A DNA stretch of 64,000 nt from NCBI GenBank assembly GCA_917880885.1, contig OU862908.1, forward strand, positions 51,357,819 through 51,421,818, written 5' to 3'. The DNA comes from Limnephilus marmoratus (taxonomy: Eukaryota > Arthropoda > Insecta > Trichoptera > Limnephilidae). Below are positions 34,131-46,705 of this stretch, in pieces. Below the pieces are notes generated by a model. The model saw only the letters and a list, made by a program, of their open reading frames with translations. It ran no database searches and was not told where the DNA came from. Both the position numbers and the translations under genes were made by a program. Within the stretch, counting starts at the first letter, position 1. Every line of letters begins with the position of its first letter.

Positions 34131-34521
34131 GATATTGCGATATTCAAAACAATGATATTATACTGCGCACGCACACACAGTTGCAATCCGCCGGCCGGAA
34201 ACCCCACCTCCCCCCGTTCCGCAGTCCCTAGACCTTACCAGCACGTGATAATACATTGCGTCTCTCTGGAGTCTTGTACCTACCTAGGTACCTAAGCAAA
34301 CCGCATAATAATTATTTGTTCTTTTCGCCTGGAGGGTATCGGCTCCTTCAATCAATTAGTAAACCAGTAGGTATTGTTTATTATAATAAAATATAATAAT
34401 GTTTTGTTTTTTATAATATTTATTTTTATTTTATAATATAATATAATAATGTAAGTTTTGTTTATTATTATTATTATATTATATTATCATATAATATGTT
34501 AATGTATTGTTTTTTTATAAT
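34131..34521. other. Non-coding; TTATAATATAATA-rich stretch
   Basis: 34380-34515 repeats AT-rich words also present beside family A at 17910-18000 and 28600-28680 (TTGTTTTTTATAATATAATA), suggesting one larger unit. 34150-34340 has no recognisable feature. Confidence 0.4.
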
Positions 34522-34880
34522 GCCTTGCGCCGCAGTGGGAGGGATGGATTCATCCGTCCATCACTCCTGGACACACTGACCCCCAGATTCCTACCCACCC
34601 TTCATACCCCTTTCCTTCCCCGACTTCCTTTTCTTCTTTTCATAAAAAGAAGCCCTCCACACAGCATCCCCAAAGATGACTAAGGTAGGTACTGAGAGGT
34701 TTTTTCTCAGGTGGACACCCGTGGAAGTAATGGCACGATCAAGTGAATCAGATACTTGAGTCGGGCCGTGTCAAAAGTGAGAATAATAGAAGAGAATGTA
34801 TGAGACGATGTTTGAATGTGAATGAGGCAAGGTGTGAGTGTCAAGACTGAATTGTTTGGCGGTCCGACCTATTTCATTGT
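34522..34880 (+). mobile_element. Composite retroposon: family A 3' half plus LINE tail
   Basis: Family A words (GCCTTGCGCCGCAGTGGGAG, CCCCAGATTCCTACCCACCC, ACACAGCATCCCCAAAGATG) run without a break into the LINE tail through CTCAGGTGGAC...GTGGAAGTAATGGCACGATC. The same join is seen at 44053-44590 and in the core at 30600-31190 (mirrored 15411-15970). The tail is truncated before its GTTA repeats here. Confidence 0.65.
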
Positions 34881-36189
34881 TTAGTAACGTGGTTTATGTC
34901 TGTCTGTAACTCGGGTCCAATGAACTCGAATTGGCTTTGAATTTAAGTGTCATTTTGAAAATTGAACGTGTTTAAAATCCACAAAAAGTACCTACCTAAA
35001 TAATTCAATACAACCATATTATAACTAAGTCTGTCACGAGTCACGACCCATTTACGCGATCCATTACTTAATACAAAAGTTTGAATACGATATTTTATAT
35101 AGAATATACAAGAAAAGAAACTATTCATAAGCGTTTTAAAAATTTAGCTGATCCATTGGATAGATTTTTTTACTATGTGCCGTTATATTAAGTGTTATAA
35201 CATTCATCATTCAAGACTGCACGTGCAAAATAACGACAATTTAAACAACGTTTCAACGGCCGCTTACAAAAGCAAGAAATTTAACATTTAAGTACATGTT
35301 ATTAGGTGTCAAAGTCCTAAACCACTGTAAACCACTTCTAACGCCGTTGAAAGTTTCTCCAAATGAGGTCACAACTTTGCGGATTTTGACGAGAAGCATA
35401 CAAGTGCTAGTCCAAAATTTTTAGAAATAAGTTTTTGATGCAGTCTTGAATCGAAGTAAATAATCATGTTAATCAGTGGCAGAACGATACAGATCCTATC
35501 ATAAAGAAAAAAATAGGATTTTCTAAAATGAATATAACTTAGCTTCTGCTCTAAGATAGTTGTTCCATGAAGCGATTTAGTTGCATTTTTTGAATTATGA
35601 CTCAAATCCTACGTATTATGTGGTATTATGACTCAAATTATACATTACTACGCATTCTATGGAAGTAAACAATTTTTAAACATTGATCCATTCATAATAC
35701 ACCACATGTCAAGAAGGACTGAAGTCCATGCTATTGTTTGACTCAAATCAGCTTTTTTAAAAGTATATTCAAAAAATTATTTAAAACATATAAAATATTT
35801 CGTTTTATTTGCTCGTTTTTTAAACAAAACTAATTGACTTGGTAATAATTTTTTTTTATCTATCAACAAGGATATCCGAAGAAGTAATGAGACCATAGTT
35901 AGAGAAAAAATAGTTTTTTGGCTCTTCCGAACTTTAAATTTTTTGGACTTGCACCCGTATATTATTCTCGGTTACAGAATATATGAAGATCAAATTACCG
36001 ATTACATCCGGCTTCCAAAAATAACATTGGTTAACGTGGTAGGTAAAACAATGTGTGATCGTGTGTATGATTATGTCCGTTTCTGTTTGACACGTGAAAT
36101 ATAAATGGAGTAGAAAGAGACAATTAGGTATGTTATTTAATTGGTCGAAGGAATTGATAAAGAACAAAAAAACAGTACGACGGTTGAAG
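34881..36189. other. Non-coding; fragment of repeat E
   Basis: 35117-35185 (AAACTATTCATAAGCG, AATTTAGCTGATCCATTGGA) resembles repeat E at 44790-44860. Frames at 35369 and 35934 are not convincing. 36090-36190 precedes the satellite and is not part of the unit. Confidence 0.4.
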
Positions 36190-39100
36190 TCACATGCGAG
36201 AAAAGTGAAAACTAAAGTAGACGAGAGTGATAGATACGAAGCATCGCACAAAGAGGAGACCGATAGGCTGGCTACGAAGCAACGCACAAAGAGGAAAGCG
36301 ATTAGTCTATGTCATTCATTCTCTTGCAGGTTTAATCCTATAGATGTATAACAGATTGTTTGTCTATTTTTAGTGTCGCTTTTTTTCGTTTCATCCAGTT
36401 TCAAATCACAACGGTCCTAAAGAAGTTTTCACTTGAATAATTTTATAGAATCTGTGTGCAGTTCACTCACATGCGAGAAAAGTGAAAACTAAAGTAGACG
36501 AGAGTGATAGATACGAAGCATCGCACAAAGAGGAGACCGATAGGCTGGCTACGAAGCAACGCACAAAGAGGAAAGCGATTAATCTATGTCATTCATTCTC
36601 TTGCAGGTTTAATCCTATAGATGTATAACATATTGTTTGTCTATTTTTAGTGTCGCTTTTTTTCGTTTCATCCAGTTTCAAATCACAACGGTCCTAAAGA
36701 AGTTTTCACTTGAATAATTTTATAGAATCTGTGTGCAGTTCACTCACATGCGAGAAAAGTGAAAACTAAAGTAGACGAGAGTGATAGATACGAAGCATCG
36801 CACAAAGAGGAGACCGATAGGCTGGCTACGAAGCAACGCACAAAGAGGAAAGCGATTAGTCTATGTCATTCATTCTCTTGCAGGTTTAATCCTATAGATG
36901 TATAACAGATTGTTTGTCTATTTTTAGTGTCGCTTTTTTTCGTTTCATCCAGTTTCAAATCACAACGGTCCTAAAGAAGTTTTCACTTGAATAATTTTAT
37001 AGAATCTGTGTGCAGTTCACTCACATGCGAGAAAAGTGAAAACTAAAGTAGACGAGAGTGATAGATACGAAGCATCGCACAAAGAGGAGACCGATAGGCT
37101 GGCTACGAAGCAACGCACAAAGAGGAAAGCGATTAGTCTATGTCATTCATTCTCTTGCAGGTTTAATCCTATAGATGTATAACAGATTGTTTGTCTATTT
37201 TTAGTGTCGCTTTTTTTCGTTTCATCCAGTTTCAAATCACAACGGTCCTAAAGAAGTTTTCACTTGAATAATTTTATAGAATCTGTGTGCAGTTCACTCA
37301 CATGCGAGAAAAGTGAAAACTAAAGTAGACGAGAGTGATAGATACGAAGCATCGCACAAAGAGGAGACCGATAGGCTGGCTACGAAGCAACGCACAAAGA
37401 GGAAAGCGATTAGTCTATGTCATTCATTCTCTTGCAGGTTTAATCCTATAGATGTATAACAGATTGTTTGTCTATTTTTAGTGTCGCTTTTTTTCGTTTC
37501 ATCCAGTTTCAAATCACAACGGTCCTAAAGAAGTTTTCACTTTAATAATTTTATAGAATCTGTGTGCAGTTCACTCACATGCGAGAAAAGTGAAAACTAA
37601 AGTAGACGAGAGTGATAGATACGAAGCATCGCACAAAGAGGAGACCGATAGGCTGGCTACGAAGCAACGCACAAAGAGGAAAGCGATTAGTCTATGTCAT
37701 TCATTCTCTTGCAGGTTTAATCCTATAGATGTATAACAGATTGTTTGTCTATTTTTAGTGTCGCTTTTTTTCGTTTAATCCAGTTTCAAATCACAACGGT
37801 CCTAAAGAAGTTTTCACTTTAATAATTTTATAGAATCTGTGTGCAGTTCACTCACATGCGAGAAAAGTGAAAACTAAAGTAGACGAGAGTGATAGATACG
37901 AAGCATCGCACAAAGAGGAGACCGATAGGCTGGCTACGAAGCAACGCACAAAGAGGAAAGCGATTAGTCTATGTCATTCATTCTCTTGCAGGTTTAATCC
38001 TATAGATGTATAACAGATTGTTTGTCTATTTTTAGTGTCGCTTTTTTTCGTTTCATCCAGTTTCAAATCACAACGGTCCTAAAGAAGTTTTCACTTGAAT
38101 AATTTTATAGAATCTGTGTGCAGTTCACTCACATGCGAGAAAAGTGAAAACTAAAGTAGACGAGAGTGATAGATACGAAGCATCGCACAAAGAGGAGACC
38201 GATAGGCTGGCTACGAAGCAACGCACAAAGAGGAAAGCGATTAGTCTATGTCATTCATTCTCTTGCAGGTTTAATCCTATAGATGTATAACAGATTGTTT
38301 GTCTATTTTTAGTGTCGCTTTTTTTCGTTTCATCCAGTTTCAAATCACAACGGTCCTAAAGAAGTTTTCACTTGAATAATTTTATAGAATCTGTGTGCAG
38401 TTCACTCACATGCGAGAAAAGTGAAAACTAAAGTAGACGAGAGTGATAGATACGAAGCATCGCACAAAGAGGAGACCGATAGGCTGGCTACGAAGCAACG
38501 CACAAAGAGGAAAGCGATTAGTCTATGTCATTCATTCTCTTGCAGGTTTAATCCTATAGATGTATAACAGATTGTTTGTCTATTTTTAGTGTCGCTTTTT
38601 TTCGTTTCATCCAGTTTCAAATCACAACGGTCCTAAAGAAGTTTTCACTTGAATAATTTTATAGAATCTGTGTGCAGTTCACTCACATGCGAGAAAAGTG
38701 AAAACTAAAGTAGACGAGAGTGATAGATACGAAGCATCGCACAAAGAGGAGACCGATAGGCTGGCTACGAAGCAACGCACAAAGAGGAAAGCGATTAGTC
38801 TATGTCATTCATTCTCTTCCAGGTTTAATCCTATAGATGTATAACAGATTGTTTGTCTATTTTTAGTGTCGCTTTTTTTCGTTTCATCCAGTTTCAAATC
38901 ACAACGGTCCTAAAGAAGTTTTCACTTGAATAATTTTATAGAATCTGTGTGCAGTTCACTCACATGCGAGAAAAATGAAAACTAAAGTAGACGAGAGTGA
39001 TAGATACGAAGCATCGCACAAAGAGGAGACCGATAGGCTGGCTACGAAGCAACGCACAAAGAGGAAAGCGATTAGTCTATGTCATTCATTCTCTTGCAGG

Positions 39101-42100
39101 TTTAATCCTATAGATGTATAACAGATTGTTTGTCTATTTTTAGTGTCGCTTTTTTCGTTTCATCCAGTTTCAAATCACAACGGTCCTAAAGAAGTTTTCA
39201 CTTGAATAATTTTATAGAATCTGTGTGCAGTTCACTCACATGCGAGAAAAGTGAAAACTAAAGTAGACGAGAGTGATAGATACGAAGCATCGCACAAAGA
39301 GGAGACCGATAGGCTGGCTACGAAGCAACGCACAAAGAGGAAAGCGATTAGTCTATGTCATTCATTCTCTTGCAGGTTTAATCCTATAGATGTATAACAG
39401 ATTGTTTGTCTATTTTTAGTGTCGCTTTTTTTCGTTTCATTCAGTTTCAAATCACAACGGTCCTAAAGAAGTTTTCACTTGAATAATTTTATAGAATCTG
39501 TGTGCAGTTCACTCACATGCGAGAAAAGTGAAAACTAAAGTAGACGAGAGTGATAGATACGAAGCATCGCACAAAGAGGAGACCGATAGGCTGGCTACGA
39601 AGCAACGCACAAAGAGGAAAGCGATTAGTCTATGTCATTCATTCTCTTGCAGGTTTAATCCTATAGATGTATAACAGATTGTTTGTCTATTTTTAGTGTC
39701 GCTTTTTTTCGTTTCATCCAGTTTCAAATCACAACGGTCCTAAAGAAGTTTTCACTTGAATAATTTTATAGAATCTGTGTGCAGTTCACTCACATGCGAG
39801 AAAAGTGAAAACTAAAGTAGACGAGAGTGATAGATACGAAGCATCGCACAAAGAGGAGACCGATAGGCTGGCTACGAAGCAACGCACAAAGAGGAAAGCG
39901 ATTAGTCTATGTCATTCATTCTCTTGCAGGTTTAATCCTATAGATGTATAACATATTGTTTGTCTATTTTTAGTGTCGCTTTTTTTCGTTTCATGCAGTT
40001 TCAAATCACAACGGTCCTAAAGAAGTTTTCACTTGAATAATTTTATAGAATCTGTGTGCAGTTCACTCACATGCGAGAAAAGTGAAAACTAAAGTAGACG
40101 AGAGTGATAGATACGAAGCATCGCACAAAGAGGAGACCGATAGGCTGGCTACGAAGCAACGCACAAAGAGGAAAGCGATTAGTCTATGTCATTCATTCTC
40201 TTGCAGGTTTAATCCTATAGATGTATAACAGATTGTTTGTCTATTTTTAGTGTCGCTTTTTTTCGTTTCATCCAGTTTCAAATCACAACGGTCCTAAAGA
40301 AGTTTTCACTTGAATAATTTTATAGAATCTGTGTGCAGTTCACTCACATGCGAGAAAAGTGAAAACTAAAGTAGACGAGAGTGATAGATACGAAGCATCG
40401 CACAAAGAGGAGACCGATAGGCTGGCTACGAAGCAACGCACAAAGAGGAAAGCGATTAGTCTATGTCATTCATTCTCTTGAAGGTTTAATCCTATAGATG
40501 TATAACAGATTGTTTGTCTATTTTTAGTGTCGCTTTTTTCGTTTCATCCAGTTTCAAATCACAACGGTCCTAAAGAAGTTTTCACTTGAATAATTTTATA
40601 GAATCTGTGTGCAGTTCACTCACATGCGAGAAAAGTGAAAACTAAAGTAGACGAGAGTGATAGATACGAAGCATCGCACAAAGAGGAGACCGATAGGCTG
40701 GCTACGAAGCAACGCACAAAGAGGAAAGCGATTAGTCTATGTCATTCATTCTCTTGCAGGTTTAATCCTATAGATGTATAACAGATTGTTTGTCTATTTT
40801 TAGTGTCGCTTTTTTTCGTTTCATCCAGTTTCAAATCACAACGGTCCTAAAGAAGTTTTCACTTGAATAATTTTATAGAATCTGTGTGCAGTTCACTCAC
40901 ATGCGAGAAAAGTGAAAACTAAAGTAGACGAGAGTGATAGATACGAAGCATCGCACAAAGAGGAGACCGATAGGCTGGCTACGAAGCAACGCACAAAGAG
41001 GAAAGCGATTAGTCTATGTCATTCATTCTCTTGCAGGTTTAATCCTATAGATGTATAACAGATTGTTTGTCTATTTTTAGTGTCGCTTTTTTTCGTTTCA
41101 TCCAGTTTCAAATCACAACGGTCCTAAAGAAGTTTTCACTTTAATAATTTTATAGAATCTGTGTGCAGTTCACTCACATGCGAGAAAAGTGAAAACTAAA
41201 GTAGACGAGAGTGATAGATACGAAGCATCGCACAAAGAGGAGACCGATAGGCTGGCTACGAAGCAACGCACAAAGAGGAAAGCGATTAGTCTATGTCATT
41301 CATTCTCTTGCAGGTTTAATCCTATAGATGTATAACAGATTGTTTGTCTATTTTTAGTGTCGCTTTTTTTCGTTTCATCCAGTTTCAAATCACAACGGTC
41401 CTAAAGAAGTTTTCACTTGAATAATTTTATAGAATCTGTGTGCAGTTCACTCACATGCGAGAAAAGTGAAAACTAAAGTAGACGAGAGTGATAGATACGA
41501 AGCATCGCACAAAGAGGAGACCGATAGGCTGGCTACAAAGCAACGCACAAAGAGGAAAGCGATTAGTCTATGTCATTTATTCTCTTGCAGGTTTAATCCT
41601 ATAGATGTATAACAGATTGTTTGTCTATTTTTAGTGTCGCTTTTTTTCGTTTCATCCAGTTTCAAATCACAACGGTCCTAAAGAAGTTTTCACTTGAATA
41701 ATTTTATAGAATCTGTGTGCAGTTCACTCACATGCGAGAAAAGTGAAAACTAAAGTAGACGAGAGTGATAGATACGAAGCATCGCACAAAGAGGAGACCG
41801 ATAGGCTGGCTACGAAGCAACGCACAAAGAGGAAAGCGATTAGTCTATGTCATTCATTCTCTTGCAGGTTTAATCCTATAGATGTATAACAGATTGTTTG
41901 TCTATTTTTAGTGTCGCTTTTTTTCGTTTCATCCAGTTTCAAATCACAACGGTCCTAAAGAAGTTTTCACTTGAATAATTTTATAGAATCTGTGTGCAGT
42001 TCACTCACATGCGAGAAAAGTGAAAACTAAAGTAGACGAGAGTGATAGATACGAAGCATCGCACAAAGAGGAGACCGATAGGCTGGCTACGAAGCAACGC

Positions 42101-44052
42101 ACAAAGAGGAAAGCGATTAGTCTATGTCATTCATTCTCTTCCAGGTTTAATCCTATAGATGTATAACAGATTGTTTGTCTATTTTTAGTGTCGCTTTTTT
42201 TCGTTTCATCCAGTTTCAAATCACAACGGTCCTAAAGAAGTTTTCACTTGAATAATTTTATAGAATCTGTGTGCAGTTCACTCACATGCGAGAAAAATGA
42301 AAACTAAAGTAGACGAGAGTGATAGATACGAAGCATCGCACAAAGAGGAGACCGATAGGCTGGCTACGAAGCAACGCACAAAGAGGAAAGCGATTAGTCT
42401 ATGTCATTCATTCTCTTGCAGGTTTAATCCTATAGATGTATAACAGATTGTTTGTCTATTTTTAGTGTCGCTTTTTTCGTTTCATCCAGTTTCAAATCAC
42501 AACGGTCCTAAAGAAGTTTTCACTTGAATAATTTTATAGAATCTGTGTGCAGTTCACTCACATGCGAGAAAAGTGAAAACTAAAGTAGACGAGAGTGATA
42601 GATACGAAGCATCGCACAAAGAGGAGACCGATAGGCTGGCTACGAAGCAACGCACAAAGAGGAAAGCGATTAGTCTATGTCATTCATTCTCTTGCAGGTT
42701 TAATCCTATAGATGTATAACAGATTGTTTGTCTATTTTTAGTGTCGCTTTTTTTCGTTTCATTCAGTTTCAAATCACAACGGTCCTAAAGAAGTTTTCAC
42801 TTGAATAATTTTATAGAATCTGTGTGCAGTTCACTCACATGCGAGAAAAGTGAAAACTAAAGTAGACGAGAGTGATAGATACGAAGCATCGCACAAAGAG
42901 GAGACCGATAGGCTGGCTACGAAGCAACGCACAAAGAGGAAAGCGATTAGTCTATGTCATTCATTCTCTTGCAGGTTTAATCCTATAGATGTATAACAGA
43001 TTGTTTGTCTATTTTTAGTGTCGCTTTTTTTCGTTTCATCCAGTTTCAAATCACAACGGTCCTAAAGAAGTTTTCACTTGAATAATTTTATAGAATCTGT
43101 GTGCAGTTCACTCACATGCGAGAAAAGTGAAAACTAAAGTAGACGAGAGTGATAGATACGAAGCATCGCACAAAGAGGAGACCGATAGGCTGGCTACGAA
43201 GCAACGCACAAAGAGGAAAGTGATTAGTCTATGTCATTCATTCTCTTGCAGGTTTAATCCTATAGATGTATAACAGATTGTTTGTCTATTTTTAGTGTCG
43301 CTTTTTTTCGTTTCATCCAGTTTCAAATCACAACGGTCCTAAAGAAGTTTTCACTTGAATAATTTTATAGAATCTGTGTGCAGTTCACTCACATGCGAGA
43401 AAAGTGAAAACTAAAGTAGACGAGAGTGATAGATACGAAGCATCGCACAAAGAGGAGACCGATAGGCTGGCTACGAAGCAAAGCACAAAGAGGAAAGCGA
43501 TTAGTCTATGTCATTCATTCTCTTGAAGGTTTAATCCTATAGATGTATAACAGATTGTTTGTCTATTTTTAGTGTCGCTTTTTTCGTTTCATCCAGTTTC
43601 AAATCACAACGGTCCTAAAGAAGTTTTCACTTGAATAATTTTATAGAATCTGTGTGCAGTTCACTCACATGCGAGAAAAGTGAAAACTAAAGTAGACGAG
43701 AGTGATAGATACGAAGCATCGCACAAAGAGGAGACCGATAGGCTGGCTACGAAGCAACGCACAAAGAGGAAAGCGATTAGTCTATGTCATTCATTCTCTT
43801 GCAGGTTTAATCCTATAGATGTATAACAGATTGTTTGTCTATTTTTAGTGTCGCTTTTTTTCGTTTCATCCAGTTTCAAATCACAACGGTCCTAAAGAAG
43901 TTTTCACTTGAATAATTTTATAGAATCTGTGTGCAGTTCACTCACATGCGAGAAAAGTGAAAACTAAAGTAGACGAGAGTGATAGATACGAAGCATCGCA
44001 CAAAGAGGAGACCGATAGGCTGGCTACGAAGCAACGCACAAAGAGGAAAGCA
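36190..44052 (+). repeat. Satellite array, 277-bp unit, 28 full copies plus a partial
   Basis: Unit starts taken at ATGCGAGAAAAGTG: 36194, 36471, 36748 ... 43946. The total span 7752 equals 28 x 277 minus 4, and exactly four units lack one T in the CGCTTTTTTT run. Units are about 99% alike. Each has an internal 38-bp-spaced duplication (TACGAAGCATCGCACAAAGA and TACGAAGCAACGCACAAAGA) and a splice-acceptor-like TTCATTCTCTTGCAG. The array ends mid-unit at a family A repeat. An 85-codon frame over the first unit (36094-36351) depends on flanking sequence for its start and is not called a gene. Confidence 0.97.
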
Positions 44053-44590
44053 TAGCGAACCACTTGGGGTGACCTATGACAGAGGTATTGGTTATCCAAA
44101 AAACGGTTCCCGGGGCGGCGGTACCCATACCCACCTCCCAAATCTTAATCTTGAAGGCGACCTTTTGATATCTCCAGCTGGATTTTCTCGGAATAACGCC
44201 ATGCACCGCAGTGGGAGGGATGGATTCATCCGTCCATCACTCCTGGACACACTGACCCCCAGATTCCTACCCACCCTTCATACCCCTTTCCTTACCCGGG
44301 CTTCCTTTTATTCTTTTCATAAAAAGAAGGCCTCCACACAGCATCCCCAAATATGATAAAGGTAGGTACTGAGAGATTTTTTCTCAGGTGGACATCCGTG
44401 GAAGTAATGGCACGATCAAGTGAATCAGATACTTGAGTCGGGCCGTGTCAAAAGTCAGAATAATAGAAGATAATGTATGATACGATGTATGAATGTGAGT
44501 GAGGCAAAGAGTGTGTGCCAAGACCGAGTTGTTTGGCGGTCCGTCCTCTCTGCCTACCCCTGCAGAGAAAAAGCGTTATGGTTAGTTAGA
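44053..44590 (+). mobile_element. Composite retroposon abutting the satellite
   Basis: Begins in the family A module (GCGAACCACTTGGGGTGACC), passes ACACAGCATCCCCAAATATG and CTCAGGTGGACATCCGTGGA, and continues into the LINE tail (AGTGAATCAGATACTTGAGT, then SEAKSVCQDRVVWRSVLSAY in translation) to GTTATGGTTAGTTAG. The 3' end is near complete. The left junction is inside a satellite unit. Confidence 0.7.
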
Positions 44591-44754
44591 ATTTTATAAA
44601 ATACATTAAGCAAAATGTTAGAAAACTAACACGAGACTGCATACTGATCCAATCACGATGAGATGGGTTTGATCAAACTAGCGCTGTCTCGTTTGTTTAA
44701 AGTGCCGCTATAATGCTGCTAGAGCGAGATGCAACGCCTGTCGAATGACCGCGG

Positions 44755-45242
44755 GCAGCAAATTGAATATTTTGTGGAGAATTTACAAAAATATATATTC
44801 TTCATAAACGTTGAAAAAATTTAGCTGAACAATTGGATACCTTTTTTTAGTAGGTGCCTTCCATATCTGGTCAACCAATGAGAAGGCTTCGTTCACAACA
44901 CACCACGCCCAACACGACCAATCAGAAGGCTTCCTTTTTCAGCCATCTTTGATTATACACAAGCGGATCAAATGCGTACGGATATTTGGGCGGATCCGCA
45001 ACGTATGGGAATTTGGACGGATCAACAAATAAGATGCGTATGATTTCCATACAAAGTTCGAAAATTTTATGTGCAATATATCAAAAACTTTTACCGAGAA
45101 ACTGGCAACCTTGGTATTTGTAGTAATGTTGTTGCCAATTCATACAGATATATTCCATCAAAGCCAAGTTATACGGTGTTAAAGGTGGATCAACATTGTC
45201 AACCAACTTCTTACAGGATCAAGATACTACGGGAAGAGGTCA
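44755..45242 (+). repeat. Repeat E, copy with unoccupied AT run
   Basis: Reverse-orientation relative of 19384-19866: AATATTTTGTGGAGAATTTA, GTGCCTTCCATATCTGG, AGAAGGCTTCGTTCACAACA, GCAATATATCAAAAACTTTT, then CGGGAAGAGGTCA. About 90% alike by eye. Both have a short frame reading MQYIKNFYRETGNLGICSN that is not otherwise supported as coding. Confidence 0.75.

Positions 45243-45270
<28 letters not shown>
45243..45270. repeat. (AT)n run, pre-insertion relative of core copy 1 site
   Basis: Joins GAAGAGGTCA directly to GTTATGGTTAAGG. At 14684/19352 the same two flanks, inverted, are separated by the 4.6-kb core with AT on both sides. Confidence 0.85.
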
Positions 45271-45273
<3 letters not shown>

Positions 45274-45724
45274 ATGGTTAAGGTTTTATAATTTTATAAT
45301 ATTTTATAATACATAATTTATATATATATATAAATTATGTATTATAATAAGAAATAAGAACTATTTAAGATCATCGCAAATATTATTTGAATTTTGTTTA
45401 TATAGGTAATTCATAGTTATGTTTGTAGCACCGGTCAGTGACAGAGTTGGCATCGCGTTTAAGTCCCATCCGGGCATCGCGTGTCAATTCCTCGGCTGGC
45501 TAAATCCTCCATCACGACACAAGCAACATTTTCCGCTTACTGTGGTGGTAGTAGGAAATTTTCAAATATTAGAAAAAAATACTATAATATTATAAGAAAT
45601 GTAGAACTATTTAAGATCGTGGCAAATACTATATGATTTTTATTAAAATATATTATAACGATTCACCTTCAACGACGTGTGCAATTTCCCTCTACAAAAT
45701 GCAGTTCGGTGCTGAAGATCGAAA
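45271..45724. other. Non-coding with AT hairpin
   Basis: 45305-45346 is a perfect AT-rich palindrome (TAATACATAATTTATATATA and complement). The rest has no recognised feature; 45430-45530 is more GC-rich. Confidence 0.45.
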
Positions 45725-46101
45725 CGGCTTTGGGGCCATTCATTTATTACGAAGACGATTTAGGGGGGGAGGGGGGTCGACCATGTCTTATTTTTTCTTA
45801 TTTTTTCTTTCGGGGTGGGAGAGAGTCTCGATAGTTCTTACCTAAGATCACAAAAATGCGCCAAGTTAAAATTATACTTTGAAAAAGAATATTTTAACTT
45901 TGTTAACAAAGTTAAAATTATTATTACCCTTGTAAGTAGGTACAGATAAACATTTCTAAAAATTGTTACTTTGAAAAATAAACATTAAAACAAACCAAAA
46001 GTGGGGGGAGGGGTCGACCTATTCTTATTTTTTTCTTATAATAGGGGGTAGGGGGTCGAAAACTAGCAAAATTCGTCTTACGTAATAAATGTATGGCCCC
46101 T
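45725..46101. mobile_element. MITE with G-run interior
   Basis: Left end TTGGGGCCATTCATTTATTA pairs with TAATAAATGTATGGCCCC at the right. Inside, AGGGGGGGAGGGGGGTCGAC and a second GTCGACCTATTCTTATTTTT block with G-run partner. Resembles the GGGGTCATCNATTAAT type of short elements at 26174 and 32815. Confidence 0.65.
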
Positions 46102-46696
46102 TTCGTAAGTCCTTGTTATTATGGGTGTGGAGGTATCGCAACCTTCTAAAACTCGATGGTTTTGAATTACCTGCAGTTCGCCATTACCCCGTTGTACTCT
46201 ACACAAATTCGTATCTTCGGTGTGTAGAAATATTGAGAAAAATAAATAATAACATTGTTCAGTATTATTTTAAAATACAGAACAGTAAAGCCCACCTTTG
46301 TGTTTGAGCACACAAACAAAAGCAGCAAAAGCCTCCAAAAGTTCAACCGAAGAAACTTCGAGTATTTCTTCGATTTTCTTTTTCGTATACTTACAACTAA
46401 CTTCTGCAAGAGATGTCGAAGTAGGAACAATTAGTTACATCTTGAAGGAAACATATTATTCTTCCAAGGTTTGCATAGAGTCATAATACTAATAAACTAA
46501 AAAATTGAGGCAATAACTAAATTTTCCGATTGTTTCAGGTCTCAATTTCAAGATCATCATTAATTATTTATTATTACCTCGCAAAGTCACCAACTCCCCA
46601 CCAATAAAATTTTGTGGAACTGGTTCTATTATTTGAGAATTTTTCTGGCTAATCACACTTTTTCCAACGAACCATGTTCGAAGAGACAAATTCCTA
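46102..46696. other. Non-coding, no recognised feature
   Basis: AT-rich; short frames with no known motif. Confidence 0.35.
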
Positions 46697-46705
46697 TTTT
46701 TAAAT

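Noticed and set aside
35934..36287. 117-codon minus-strand frame overlapping the satellite start
   Set aside because: It spans the flank-satellite junction and has no recognisable domain.
36094..36351. 85-codon lysine-rich frame at the satellite start
   Set aside because: Its start lies in flanking sequence, every later unit lacks a usable start in that frame, and no family is recognisable. Most likely chance.
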